Assembly: GCA_018873245.2 (NCBI GenBank)
Contig: JAEMBT020000001.1
Coordinates: forward strand, 9,582,220-9,646,219
DNA: 64,000 nt
Source: Archegozetes longisetosus
Lineage: Eukaryota > Arthropoda > Arachnida > Sarcoptiformes > Trhypochthoniidae
Direction: 5' to 3'
The stretch's first letter is position 1; each line of letters starts with the position of its first letter. A model generated the notes under the pieces. The model did not search any database. It was not told where the DNA came from and worked only from the letters and a program-made list of their open reading frames with translations. Both the position numbers and the translations under genes were made by a program. Below, piece by piece: positions 37,446 through 49,408 of this stretch.

Positions 37446-37865
37446 ATGGCAATACCAAAATATGATCTGCTTGGAATATTGATTGTTGTAATATCATTAT
37501 CATCTCAAATTAGTTGCGTCATATTCCTTACAAATGACCCGATCGTAGGATTCCGCGTTTTCTGTTTGGTTATGTCGATCTTAGCGGTCATATCTTTAAC
37601 TTTGGAAATTAAATGTGATAACCAGTGTTGTTACTTTATACCTGCAATTTTAACTGCCTTCACTGTTATGTTGTTGTTTTGTTTTGGGGTGATAGAATTT
37701 GGCTATTATTTTTCAAAATCATTGGACATCTTCTTTCTTATTGATAGTATTATACAAATGATGATATTTGTTGCGATGTATACAATTGGATGCAAGGCCC
37801 CCTCAAAAGAAGAGTCACATATATATGTTGTTCGACAACAGGTCTTTGTAATCAGAGTGCTATAA
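37446..37865 (+). CDS. Unknown small four-TM membrane protein
   Basis: ATG 37446 was chosen over an earlier non-ATG opening because it starts just before the first membrane span; the frame ends at TAA 37863-37865, 139 residues. Four hydrophobic spans are evident: 'LLGILIVVISLSSQISCVIF', 'VFCLVMSILAVISLTL', 'FIPAILTAFTVMLLFCFGVI' and 'IFFLIDSIIQMMIFVAMYTI'. A Cys-rich 'KCDNQCC' loop lies between spans 2 and 3. The layout resembles tetraspan MARVEL- or claudin-like small proteins, but no family signature is visible. The last few residues could be replaced by splicing at AACAG|GTCTTT (about 37840). It ends 110 bases before transposon element B. Confidence 0.5.
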   Translation: MAIPKYDLLGILIVVISLSSQISCVIFLTNDPIVGFRVFCLVMSILAVISLTLEIKCDNQCCYFIPAILTAFTVMLLFCFGVIEFGYYFSKSLDIFFLIDSIIQMMIFVAMYTIGCKAPSKEESHIYVVRQQVFVIRVL

Positions 37866-37974
37866 TGGCAAACCTGTGCTGGTCAATTTGTACTCATAAA
37901 ATTGTATACTTCTTATTGCTAATAAAGAACGTTTATTTCGATTTGAAACATCGTGCTGTTCCAACAAACGAGTA

Positions 37975-40258
37975 CAGTCTTTGACAAAATTAAGATTCTC
38001 AGTTTTTTAGGGTTTTTTAGTAGTAAAAGTTGATGGATTTTGATGAAAATTTTTCGATTATGGTACATGTTGTGACCGACATTCTGATAAATTGGTGTTC
38101 GAATTGCTCTAAAGATAGGTGAATTATTCAAGTAAATTTCGTCAGAAGAATTGGATGAGAATTTTTAAATTATGATGAATGGAAACCAAACTAGACGAAA
38201 AATGATTAGATACGTATATATTTGTTTCATTCAAATATCGTTTCTGCTAAAGTTACAAGCCTAAATACTCGGAAAACCTTATTTTTCAAAAAATCATAAC
38301 TTCTATATCTGAAGAGATAAAATCATGATCTTAATGTCAAATTATAGATAATTTAAAAATTCATCAAGAAATTTTATTGGTATTCTAAATGAATTTGATT
38401 TTCTTTGATTAAAACTCATAAAACTTTAAGGCATAAATCTTTTGAAATATGTAACGTTATTTATTAATATATCAAAGCAAGGCTTTACTTATGAAATCAC
38501 GTGTTTTATACACTTCGATTTCATCATTACTTTTAACTCAACTAAAGTTCTAAAGTTATCATTGAAATGTCACAAATCAATGAATTTCGATTTAGAAATT
38601 TCATTAAATTGCGTGCACAAAATGTATCTAAGTCAAGAATAATGCAGCGACTTGGTAAATATTTCATTTTAACTTGATTTTTATTGAATTAGAGATTTTT
38701 AAAGGAATCTTAAAACAGGCTTACGATGATTGGGCATATAAGAATGACAACGATATTCCTTTCTTCAGACAGGAATATCCCGGTCGCCCTCGAAAGACAA
38801 TTGTTGAAGAAGACTCACTAATAGCTGATGTTACGAAAGAGAAGCGGTGGTCATCGCTGCCTGAAATTAAAAATGACGACCGAATCATAGCTTTGAATCT
38901 CAACGTCTCCGATCGAACCATTTATAGGCGTTTAAATGAAAAAGGTATCAGATTTTTCGACTATCTTATATCTAAAAAGATTACTTTCTTTTCAAGGAAT
39001 TAAATCTTACAAAGCAGCAATGAAAGAAAGACTCAAAAGACGACATAATGTCGCGAGAATTGAACACGCGAATCGAATTCTTTCTTAGACTTTCACTGAT
39101 CGGTCAAAAGTAATTTTCATAGATGAATTTGGTATAACGACTGGAGTTGTGGTAGACCGAGGGTGTGGCGTTTGAAAGGGACCCGATATAACTATGAGAA
39201 CATCGCCTTAAGATCAAATCAGGGTCATAAAACTTTCACTTTCATAGCGAGGTATTTGGACAATTAAACATTTAAGAATTAAATTTTGATTAATTTTTAG
39301 CTTTTATTTTCATGGAATCGGGCCCATAAAAAGATGTGAACGATTTAATAAGGAGATCTATAAAGAATACTTGGAAGAAAATATTCATCTTTACATTCAA
39401 GATAAGTTGGAAGATGAAGATTTTAAAATTCTACATGATAATCATGGCGCCCATACAAGCAATTACATCCGAGAATGGATCACAGAAAACCTTGGTAATC
39501 CTGAAGAGATTCTATTATCCTATCCGGCTAGTCTCCTGATTTGAACCCATGTGAGCACTTGGGCTCAATGTTTAAAAGACTCGTTCGCTGCCAAGAACCA
39601 AAAATCACAGATGAGGAACAACTTTGGGGGACGTTGCTTACAGCCCATGAAATTTTGGTAAAAAATAGAGAATTTTTCTTCAATTTGATTCATTCTATGC
39701 CATCTAGAATGCAAGAAGTTGTTCGAAGAGATGGAAATGTGACTGGGTACTGAGTTGACATTTGACTCAAAACAGCCCTTTTCAGGGCTACCTAAACTTT
39801 GAAATGGAATGAATTGTTATTTCATTGCGAGATCTCTTACGCAAAATTAATTCTCGATAATTTCTTGATGAATTTTTAAATTATCTATAATTTGACAATG
39901 AGATCATGATTTTATCTCTTCAGATATAGAAGTTATGATTTTTTGAAAAATAAGGTTTTCCGAGTATTTAGGCCTGTAACTTTAGCACAAACGATATTTG
40001 AATGAAACAAATATACACGTATCTAATCATTTTTCGTCTAGTTTGGTTTCCATTCATCAGAATTTAAAAATTCTCATCCAATTCTTCTGACAGAATTTAC
40101 TTGAATAATTCACCTATCTTTAGAGCAATTCGAACACCAATTTATCAGAATGTCGGTCCCAACATGTACCATAATCGAAAAAATTGTCATCAAAATCCAT
40201 CAACTTTTACTACTAAAAAACCCTAAAAAATTGAGAATCTTAATTTTGTTGAAGATTG
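37975..40258 (+). mobile_element. Tc1/mariner-like element B with about 400-bp TIRs, TA target site
   Basis: The left end CAGTCTTTGACAAAATTAAG and inverted right end CAATCTTCAACAAAATTAAG begin TIRs that pair for about 400 bases (37975-38373 with 39858-40258) at roughly 95% by eye. TA flanks both sides (37973-37974, 40259-40260). The interior carries a plus-strand transposase with introns. Such long TIRs are unusual for Tc1/mariner, where most are 20-250 bp. High arm identity points to recent activity, although this copy's transposase is broken. Confidence 0.92.
38567..39753 (+). pseudogene. Intron-bearing Tc1/mariner-like transposase B, recently broken
   Basis: Exons 38567-38654, 38693-38944, 38997 to about 39251 and 39301-39753 are joined by three short GT-AG introns of 38-52 bases. 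The protein starts 'MSQINEFRFRNFIKLRAQN', includes an HTH, 'PGRPRKT', a second HTH ending 'SDRTIYRRLNEKG', the first Asp in 'VIFIDEF', 'VWRLKGTRYNYENIALRS', the second Asp in 'FKILHDNHGAHTSNY', and the final Glu in 'SPDLNPCEH'. With the one-base gap at about 39531 taken into account, about 38 residues separate the second Asp and the Glu. Damage: a TAG after 'EHANRIL' (about 39087), a one-base frame break after 'DEFG' (about 39135) and the gap near 39531. Two of the intron positions match those in element A. Confidence 0.8.
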
Positions 40259-40260
40259 TA

Positions 40261-42756
40261 CAATGGAAGTTGCGCTGAGTGGTCAGTCTCGTGTGCAAAC
40301 ATTTAGCTCGCTTAAGACAATCGGTCGACCTACAAAGGGCTTAACCAGATTTGGTCCAATTATACGTTAATTCAATATGGGTACCAAATTAAAGCCTATG
40401 TGACGTAAAACCGAGAGTAGAATTCTTAAAAACATGATGGCTGAGATGAGATATGAATTTCTAGACGTATTTAAAATTAAGAATTGTTCATTACATTTAG
40501 AAGCTTGTTAGCACAACTCAGGGAACACCACGTGGAGATGAGCTCGTTGCCCCCATTTCAGATTCTTAAAGTGACTAGAGGTGCCCCACTTAGAGAGTCT
40601 GCGTTAGTGCTTCTAGGATCAAAAAGACATTGTCGAGTGATTTTGCTAGTCCTTGGACTCCAGGCATATGCTTGCTGCACCAAGGTACCAAAGAATCGTC
40701 ATAATATGTACACAGTATCCAATGGTTTTAAGGCCATTTTACATTGACAAAACTGAATGAGGAGATTTTTTGAGATTTTCTGCCTCTTAACATAAATTAG
40801 TTTTGATATAACATTTATGGGAAATCTATGGTTTGCTTTTCGCTTGTGGTCGTAGTCCGCCTCTCTGCTTATTCATAAATATCGTGAATTCTCAAAGAGT
40901 TTGCTGATGGTAACTTTTCAATTCCGATGTCTATGATCAAAGCTACTCAAAAAACGGTCGAGTAGGTGTATCTTAACTTGGTCGAAAATTGCTCAATTCT
41001 AGAGTTCTTTAAACTTAGTAATTACAAAACTTAAATTGACAAGCCTTTTGAGTTAATAGTCCGAATTGCTTTATATTGGTAACTGATGAAAGCTCTTAAG
41101 TTCTTCCCAATCATGACATCAAATTGAATTTTCAAAGTCAAATTCTATCTTTATGACGAAAATATATAGAACTGTTAATTGCTGGACTTCAACAAACATG
41201 AGAAACATATTTTGTACACCTAAAAGAGATATAATACAATTAAGATCGATGGAACATGCCCTTCCACAGCTTTTCAATAAAAAACATTTGTAAGTCTTAC
41301 ATATCTTCGTCATAGAGATAGGATTTGACTTTGAAAATTAAACTTGACGATATGAATAGAAAGGATGTTTATGAGAACTTTTATTTGGTACTAATATAAA
41401 GCTATTCGGTCTCTTAACTTAAAAGCTTTATTAAAACTTCATAATGTTTAAGTTTAATGAACTATAACTTTGAAGTTAAGCAATTTTCGGTCAAATTAAA
41501 TACACTTGTTCGATTATTTTTTGAATAGCTTTGATTGTAGACATCAGAATTAGAAAATTATCATCAGTAATCTCCTCGAGAATTTACAGTATTTATGGAT
41601 AAGCCGAGAGAAGGCGGATCACACCTTCCAGTAAAAAGCTTTCGGTAATCCATAGTTTATCTTAAATAAATTAAATAATTTCGTCGAATTTGATTTATGT
41701 TAAGAGACAGAGAGCGTCAAAAATCCTCTATGATCATTTTTGTCAACGAATGTATGTATAATACTGAAGGTAAAAATTCTCTCATCTCATGCCTAAAAGA
41801 TTGTTTAAACGTAATTTTGAACACTTATTATAGCATGTTATATATTTTGCCGAAGATTACATCTTATGATTTAAAAAATCAGAATATAGCTAAAATTTGA
41901 TATCGATTAGGCATTGTATCTGGAAGTCAATGTGTAGAAGTTCATGTCTGGAAGTCATGTTTAGAGGTATAAGACTACGCTTCAAGGTTGGATGTGTATG
42001 TTCTCTAGTCCTGTATAGCTACCACTTTTGGTTATTAATAAATGATGCCTCAATAAATATTAAGTTACGGTCTTAATCCAGAAAAATTCTGATAATATGA
42101 AATTATTCTAGTGTTGTTTCACTTACAAAGCAAATAGTTGGACCGGTTTTAACCATTTCGTTTGTAGGTTATTACTGACTAGCGAATTCCCTCAACTTAT
42201 TAACTAAGGATTAAATTCGCTCAACTTTTGAATGTGAATTAAGATTAAAATAAATCAAATTTAGAATTATTAAATGCCAAGCACTTGATTCAACATAAAA
42301 TTAGTCTGTTTTGACATTTGTTACATTATATTTAACCTAATGGATGTTGTATTGAACATAAAGCATTTGTCAAAAGCTGACTTTAAAGGATTTATATAAA
42401 GTGAGGATTTATAGCATGCAAATTACTTAAAATTTTATATTAAAGCAGATTAATTGTATAAAGAATTAAGTACTTGGTGTTCAGTAATTTTTGCATTTAA
42501 CCTGAACCAATATTTAAAAGTCGAACGGATTTAATCCTTAGTTAATAAGCTGTGAAGTTCACTAATGAGATGGTTAAGACAAACCCTATAGAATCTATGA
42601 ATTTGAAAAGACATTTAATAATAAAAGACTGCAAATATAAAGCTTTAACTGACGACATGTTTAGTAACCATATATTGCATAGTAAGATAATTTTCAGTTT
42701 CAATCATCGATGAAACAAAGACTGTATGAGCCATGAACTCATACCTTATTTTTAAG
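40261..42756. other. Intergenic DNA
   Basis: No convincing exon was recognised. Positions 40250-40730 are somewhat richer in G+C and hold an 87-codon open frame of no recognisable family. The rest is plain AT-rich sequence. Confidence 0.35.
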
Positions 42757-42759
42757 TAC

Positions 42760-43022
42760 TGTATTGTAAATAATAAATCGATTATACCCCTACAACAGCA
42801 CTTATTTACATATATAATCAGTACTCTTTTAAGTACTAATAAAAGGAGTAAACATTAATATGTATATGAAAAATATGCATTTGGTTCGATTATATATCAA
42901 TTAAATGCATATTTTGTGTGCATATTAATGTTTACTCCTTCTATTAGTACTTAAAGGAGTACTCATTATATATATATAAGTGTTATTGCAGGGATATGAT
43001 TGATTTATTATTTGCAATACAG
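42760..43022. mobile_element. MITE derived from element C (263 bp, nearly all TIR, TA site)
   Basis: Arms of about 125 bases pair: CTGTATTGTAAATAATAAAT on the left with its complement ending CAATACAG at 43022. TA flanks both ends (42758-42759, 43023-43024). The arm sequence (AGCACTT, ATATATAATCAGTACTC, TAATAAAAGGAG, ATATGCATTT) matches the TIRs of the 2.9-kb element at 53464-56390. The MITE therefore looks like a deletion product that kept only the TIRs. Confidence 0.85.
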
Positions 43023-43025
43023 TAC

Positions 43026-43936
43026 AATAATGAGCTTACTGCTGTGGTCGAAACGAAATTTTGTGTTACTTAATTTAACAAATCAGAAAAAGTTTCACTT
43101 TAGGTGATTATTCAACTACTTTGACAGAAAATCTATTTTGGTTTACAACGTTAAATATCATTTGAATAAATGTTAAAATATTCCAGTTCAGACTGATTAA
43201 GCATACAGATAAAGTGAAGAGCTTTCTTAGTGAGAGAGCTACATGATTATCTTTCTCGAGTTAAATGGAATCAAATTAGAAAAAATGTAAAATATAATAC
43301 TTATTAAAAGGATAAAAATGAGATTATTAAAGAAGTTTCAAACTTAGAAATTATCTAACAGTGAAAATAGATTATGGAATTTATGAATGATTAGCCCAAC
43401 ATTTCTGATCTAAATTAAAATCATATTCAGGCTAAAAGACTTCAAACACATAAATTAAATTATGATCAGAAGCCAAATAACTATTATTTTCAACTCTTAA
43501 AACTTTTTGATGTGTTGTTACAGATGCAGTACTTTTATTAAGTTTATTGCTGTTGGTCTCGTAAACTTTGATGGCTATAGAATTTTGATGTAGTCTATAT
43601 GCAACACGTTTTAGAACATGCTCACTTTAACGAAAGGCTTTTTCATAATTACGCACTCAAATAAAGGTTTTAAAATGATGGCATTTTTAAAGATACTGTC
43701 ATAAAGTCAGGTCCAATCAGATAAAATTTGAACAATATTTTCAGTTTGGATTCAATCGCATTTAAGAACGAATGCAACAAAACTTAATATAAATATTTAT
43801 GAAATATCTAATTTAGTGATTTTAACTTTTTTGAACGACATCCAGTAGTGTATTATCAAAATAATGTGCATTCGTGATTGTTCGTAATCAAAAATTATTT
43901 TATTTGAAAAACTACTATCAACAAAAATCAGAACTG
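43026..43936. other. Intergenic DNA upstream of the receptor gene
   Basis: AT-rich, with no exon recognised. It ends at the TATA box of the following gene. Confidence 0.35.
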
Positions 43937-43945
43937 TATATAAAG
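43937..43945 (+). promoter_or_regulatory. TATA box of the gustatory-receptor-like gene
   Basis: TATATAAAG lies 38 bases before the ATG at 43983. With start of transcription about 30 bases downstream, the 5' leader would be only about 10-15 bases. The match is to the strong TATA consensus, though AT-rich DNA makes chance matches common. Confidence 0.5.
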
Positions 43946-43982
43946 AAGTACTAATCGAAAATTATAATAATTTACTGTGAAA

Positions 43983-45063
43983 ATGTTTGAGTATATGTTT
44001 GTATTATTTGGTATAAACTGTGAAAAGAAATTTTTTAGTCAATTTTTCACTGGTATAACGCTCTCCGTATTTGGTCTCATTATAATTCAATTATCATTCA
44101 CAATGAATATTAATCAAACCATAAGTTTGATTGCTCTCAAAACAATAAGCTCCGTATTACTCACTTCACTTCTACTCTCTTATATTATCATTAAATATAA
44201 ATCCAAAAAAATATTTCAATTATATAATGAACTAAAAAGTTATCGAAAGAAAATTTCTAAAAAAGAAAAAAATGAAAATGTCTCATCAATTGTGGCTGTA
44301 ATAGTTATTATAATAAAGACTATTTTGACAATAGGAATAACATTCAGTGATCGACATATCGACGATCTTTTCGAACAGATTTCAGTACCATCTCAAATGA
44401 AAAATTTGATAGTTCTCCCAGACTTTTATATGAATGCGTGGATTGTTTTGAATCAATTCATACATTACGAATTGAATATGAGATTTTTGAAAATAATCGA
44501 AGAGTTCAATGATGAATTGGAAAGAAATGTTTGTGAACCTGACAATCATGCGATAATTATGGCTCAGAGAACTGTTTTAAAGTTAGATCAAATTAAAAGT
44601 AAACTAAAAAATTGTGTGAACCTTTTAAAATATTTCGTATTCATTAATTTGATAACCTCTAATATCGCTTATATCTGTTTAATGTTCACGATCCCTAAAT
44701 TCAATTTAGCTTTTTTTGTATTCTTGATCTTTTACATACTTTTGACAAATGCATACTTTTTATGGGCACAATTATCAATTTATTACAAAAGAAGTTCGAT
44801 AAATGAATTGGAGACCAGATTAAATGAATGGCAATCATTCAGGCAAGACGATCAACTATTTATTGAGTTAGAAGTCCTCAAAGCAAGTGTTCAGCTCTTT
44901 ACCAATAACCAAAATGCTATTGACGAATCGAGTGTGTGAAGTTATGCAATATAATGTTGCAACAAGACTTTCGATTCATCAAATAATGTTGATCAGAGAT
45001 AATTTATTGTTTATATTGTCAATAACTATACGTTTAATATTATACAAGTTAGTTCATTATTGA
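43983..45063 (+). CDS. Gustatory-receptor-like 7TM protein; last helix in the +1 frame
   Basis: ATG 43983 opens 318 codons to TGA 44937-44939. Six spans are visible: 'FFTGITLSVFGLIIIQLSF', 'ALKTISSVLLTSLLLSYIII', 'VAVIVIIIKTILTIGI', 'FYMNAWIVLNQFI', 'YFVFINLITSNIAYICLMF' and 'FFVFLIFYILLTNAYFLW'. The segment 'RLNEWQSFRQDDQLFIELEV' after span 6 is the usual loop before TM7 in this superfamily. A hydrophobic TM7-like stretch, 'NLLFILSITIRLILYKLV', sits directly downstream in the +1 frame and ends at TGA 45061-45063. The two could be joined by a short intron (donor GCAA|GTGTTC near 44881, acceptor GTGTGAAG near 44940) or by undoing a one-base frameshift. The family call rests on topology and length, not on a strict motif. 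Confidence 0.65.
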
Positions 45064-46400
45064 CTTTTAAAAATTCTCAAAATTCACACATAATTTATGA
45101 AATAATACATAGTTATTGTCAATTTTAAGTAATTCTCTTCCTTTGAGTAACATTTCCAGATGAATGGTATTCAAAATAAGGAAAAATTTTGGAACTTTTA
45201 CATTCTGACTGATATATGTATATAACCTGCAGAGGATCAGGATCAAAGTGTCGTCCATTATATTTGAATTTTGATTGCTACTCTTCTGGATAAAATCTTG
45301 AGTGAAAATTGTCTTAGAGGATGATTTTTATATAGTTGTAATTTCAAATACTCGATCAGCTCAGTATTCATTTCATTTTGACGTTATTTGCATCTTGTGG
45401 AGTGATTGACACAGAAATAGAAATCTGTTTCAAGTGATTGTTTAGAAGTCAGGAAATCTTTTCAAAATTTAGTATAAAATTTGCTAGAATTTTTATGAAA
45501 AAAATTCAAAAAGATTTGCGAAACTTAGACATTTGGGCTTGGAAGTCGAAAAGTACTGCTTTAGTTACTTGAAAAAGCAAAAGGGCTTATAATTACATTT
45601 ATACCAATTTTAACATTTGACTCAATGAAAAGTTAGCCGAATATTGTTAACAGAACTCTTTCATCATTTTATATCAGAGATGACAATATTTATCAATAAT
45701 ATCAGTCTTATTCGCGAATAACACTTAAGCTTTAGAGAAAGTATGACTTGGCTGAGGACTAACTTTAATCACTTGAGGTGTAACTTCAAGTTATTACTTA
45801 TGGATTTTCATAGAAAATTTAACCCTAAAGTTATCACTTGAGTTCAAGTGAGTTTTGTGAGTATGAAAATTGACACCTAAGTTATAAATTTTTCAAGTTA
45901 TTGTTCGAGTGGTTTTTATGAATAAGGCTGTATAAGTTTTTATTTATATCATTTAAAATGTATATAATGTTTAGTCAATTAATCAATAAGTAAAAAATAT
46001 CATTTATTGCACACCTAAATGAATACAAAAGCTTTCACTCAATAATCGCAAACTAATGCATCAAACAATTAACAATTAGTTTAATAATTAATTTTCATAT
46101 GGTCTTTACTTTTTCGTACAATTAAACTTATTTCTCATTTTTCTATTATTTTATCTAACAATTCGTGTAATAAATTTTGATATTTAGTACAAGAATCATT
46201 GTCCAAGCTATATAATGTGCCATAAAAATTTTAATTTATTGTTTTGTGAATATATTCAAGAATCTTATAGATATCCATAAGTTTTTCATACCCAAGATTA
46301 ACATAATTTTATAAGACTAAATAAATGTTTTAAAAAAGGGAGCATTTTTATGTGGTTAGAATGCATTTAATCTCTAAAATGTATAAACTCTGATTCGATT
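45064..46400. other. Intergenic AT-rich DNA
   Basis: No coding exon or bounded repeat was recognised. Confidence 0.35.
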
Positions 46401-47136
46401 GTGAAAAAGATTTCGGTTATCATATATGAAGCGGAGACCTGAGAGCAACTTTGTCAAAACAGACTCATTTACTTTTAGCTTTTACAACGACCCCTAATCT
46501 TTGACCCTTATTGACTCCTATTGACTCCTATTGACTCCTATTGACTCCCATTGATTACCATTGATCTCTAAAAACTTCCACTAACTTTGAGTTTTGTATC
46601 TAAAAATAAGAAATATACTACCTCTGTTTACTAATTTCCTCTATATAATCCATTGAACCTTTAACACCTACGACACCTGTAACACCTGTAGCCTACTTCT
46701 TTAGATTTCACCACCAGTAGTGCCATTAGCACCAGAACCATCACACCACAAGCACTATCATTATCATCACTATTATCACGACATTGTCATTCTCTTTAAT
46801 TTTGTAATAATAATATTTATTTATTATTTACTTAATATTAATATTATTAATTGTTAATTATTATAATTAATAATATTAATAATATCAATATTAAATAAAC
46901 AATAGATAAAATAATAATATTATTATTATTATTACTTTGCCTATTTCTAACCATGGATCTAATCTTCATATTTTAAATTTTAAAATATAAATATTTTTAA
47001 ATAATTGATAACACGTATATTTGAATGTGAATACGATAAGGGGGCGTTAATAAACAAATGACTCCATAAGGAGTCAATAGTTCATAATGAGTCAATGAGA
47101 GTCCCCGCTTTATATATGATAACCAAGATTTCTCAC
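46401..47136. mobile_element. Fold-back element with internal minisatellite (about 735 bp)
   Basis: The outer ends pair: GGTTATCATATATGAAGCGG (from 46415) with its complement CCGCTTTATATATGATAACC (about 47104-47123), and the outermost GTGAAAAAGATTT with AAGATTTCTCAC. TTGACTCC/GGAGTCAA strings continue the pairing inside. The centre has a TAA/ATT-rich run (46795-46940) and Pro/Thr-like CACC repeats. No transposase is seen. Confidence 0.7.
46501..46560. repeat. 10-bp minisatellite TTGACTCCTA, six units
   Basis: Units at 46501-46560 read TTGACCCTTA, TTGACTCCTA three times, TTGACTCCCA and TTGATTACCA. The array decays at both edges. The reverse complement (GGAGTCAA, GAGTCAA) appears near 47070-47100 inside the same fold-back element. 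Confidence 0.85.
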
Positions 47137-48515
47137 ATAGAAGTTCGTTCTCATTAAGGGCTAGATGACTAAATATTACGTATTATTCTTCGGTCTTACT
47201 TTATCTTTTGACTTTTGTAAGCTATTTGGCTACAAAAGTCAGGAAGGAGTACATTTCAACTTACATACCTGATATGTTTAGATCACCATCAGAGATGAAA
47301 TATCGATCTTGAGTTAGAAGAAATATCAAAAAATGTTGAAAAGTGGTAAATCTAACTTAAATCTAATTTATCTTGTATTAAAATTCATAATAATCATTAT
47401 TGTAAATCATATTACTTATTAAAAGTTTATATATACTAATGTTTTCTTTATTTAATCAGCTTTACGTGCAAGTTTGAAAAATGAAATCCATCCAATAGGT
47501 TTGCTATGGTGTATTGAGACCTAATGTAATGTAATGCAGCTTTTTTAATGTTCTCATACAGAGAAATTGTGTTTTTATATTTAGAGTAGTAATTTGAATT
47601 TTGTACGACTTAAATTTTTACTTTATTTCTGTTATTATCAATTAAATCGAAGAAAAAATACTTTGAAATTTCCTTGAGATAATGTTTTAATTAAATCATT
47701 TAAAAATCTCTTGTGGAGCTTTAGCCCTCTTGGCCACTCCACTGGTTACGGCTCTGTTTATATTCAGTATATGTTTATATTTATCTATATAATATCACTA
47801 TATGTCTATTTATATCTGTGTATATATAAATGTTGATTACCTTATAACCAGAGTTGCCACCCTTCGACCTTTCGGGCCGAAAGTGAGCTTTTTTTAATCT
47901 TTATCGATCCAAAGCCCAGGACCGTAGAGCTAACATTATGATTCAGCCTCTCTGAGTTTTTTTTAAGATTTAACTTTTACTTAGAATTTAGTCATGAAAA
48001 TGAGATCTCGTCTCGTGTTAAATCTTTCGGAATCTCAAGATCGTCATATAAGACGATAAAAGGTCAGTTTTTCGTAAAATTAATAAGAGGAAAATAGATG
48101 AGTTCACAAAAATTTACTAAACGAAAACTTTTCACTACAAATAACAAACTGATTATATATCAAAACAACAATTTAAATAAAAAAATCATGATTAATGAGT
48201 AAAATATAATGAAATAGATGTTTTCTAACTGAAATACTTTAACGTAAATCGTATGCCCTAATCTCAAGATAAAGGGCCAGCTGTTATGAGATTAATATAA
48301 TTTTTCAAGATACGAGAAGGTATGTAATATAAAATTTTGAAAAATCATGGGACTAGATGAGATTGCATTGATCACACGACACCGAGACGAGATCAAGATT
48401 CATAAAATCAAAAATTTTAATGACTATTAGAATGTAATCAAATCTTGAACAAAGAGGGGATTCTTGCGATTTTTTAATGTTAGTCTTTTTGGTTGATTTA
48501 AAGTGGCGACACTGC
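47137..48515. other. Intergenic DNA
   Basis: No exon or bounded element was recognised. A small GACCTTTCGGGCCGAAAGT hairpin lies near 47867-47890. Confidence 0.35.
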
Positions 48516-48728
48516 TTAATAACTAAAGACGCTAGAGACGGGAACTTCCTATTTTTTTCGATGTCATAAAATCACCGCGAATAGACATCAAGGCGCCCAA
48601 TAAGTCCATAATTGTCGAAAATAAGTATTTCGATAATTATGGACTCATTAGGCGTCCTTATAACTATTCCCAACGATTTTATGACATCGAAAAAAATAGG
48701 AAGTTCCCGTTTCTAGCGTCTTTATTAA
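48516..48728. mobile_element. Palindromic MITE (about 213 bp)
   Basis: Arms of about 100 bases pair: GACGGGAACTTCCTATTTTT (from 48537) with its complement in the right arm ending near 48710. The outermost TTAATAA pairs with TTATTAA. The inner end AAGTCCATAATTGTCGAAA pairs with TTTCGATAATTATGGACTC, leaving almost no loop. Arms differ at only a few positions, so it is young. A clear target duplication was not found. Confidence 0.85.
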
Positions 48729-49334
48729 AAACTGAAGGCTTACTCAGACATTAGAGCGGCATCATTGTAATTAGTATGATCGGCGGGTTGGAAATAGAAC
48801 TTTCCTTACTGAAGAGTCACTATTCGCTTCGAAAAATAAAGATTGATTTACGAATTATCCAAAGCCTATAATCTCTCTTTAAAAATAAATATATTCAGTA
48901 ACATAATGAAATTCTTATTTCACTGACTGTAATCTGTTTAATTTTCTGTTAATCATTAAATAAACCTACTTGTTTTTCTCTTTGATTATCTCTCTTTAAG
49001 TAAATCCATTCCAGATGTGATTGGTTTTCATATGAAACATACTTCCGGCCCAGTTTAATAATATTTCAATCTTCGGAATTTAAATTTTTCATAAATTGTG
49101 ACACTTCTTACAAAGCTGTAAATATTGGAAATAAAAAATTTTTGGATCGAACAAGAAACAGAACTCAGACAGAAAATGATCAGAGTAAATAAAATTTGAA
49201 AAGTATGTAATAGCTTATGGAGGTAACTAAAATATTTGTTTTTAAGGTCTAAACTCGTCTCTCTAAACTCGGTCTAGAAAAATGCCTTATTCTTTAACAG
49301 AATATGCTTTAAGAAGTGCCTTGAATGTAATAAG

Positions 49335-49337
<3 letters not shown>
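48729..49337. other. Intergenic DNA
   Basis: No gene or repeat recognised before the GA microsatellite. Confidence 0.35.

Positions 49338-49406
<69 letters not shown>
49338..49406. repeat. (GA)n microsatellite, about 34 units
   Basis: An unbroken run of alternating G and A. An open frame crosses it on the plus strand as Arg-Glu repeats, but the flanking codons have no recognisable family, so it is not taken as a gene. Confidence 0.95.

Positions 49407-49408
<2 letters not shown>

Noticed and set aside
40484..40747. 87-codon frame in a G+C-richer stretch after element B
   Set aside because: Composition makes longer frames likely by chance here, and no domain is visible.
42760..43022. Possible microRNA precursor
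   Set aside because: The hairpin is much longer than a microRNA precursor and matches transposon TIRs, so a MITE explains it.
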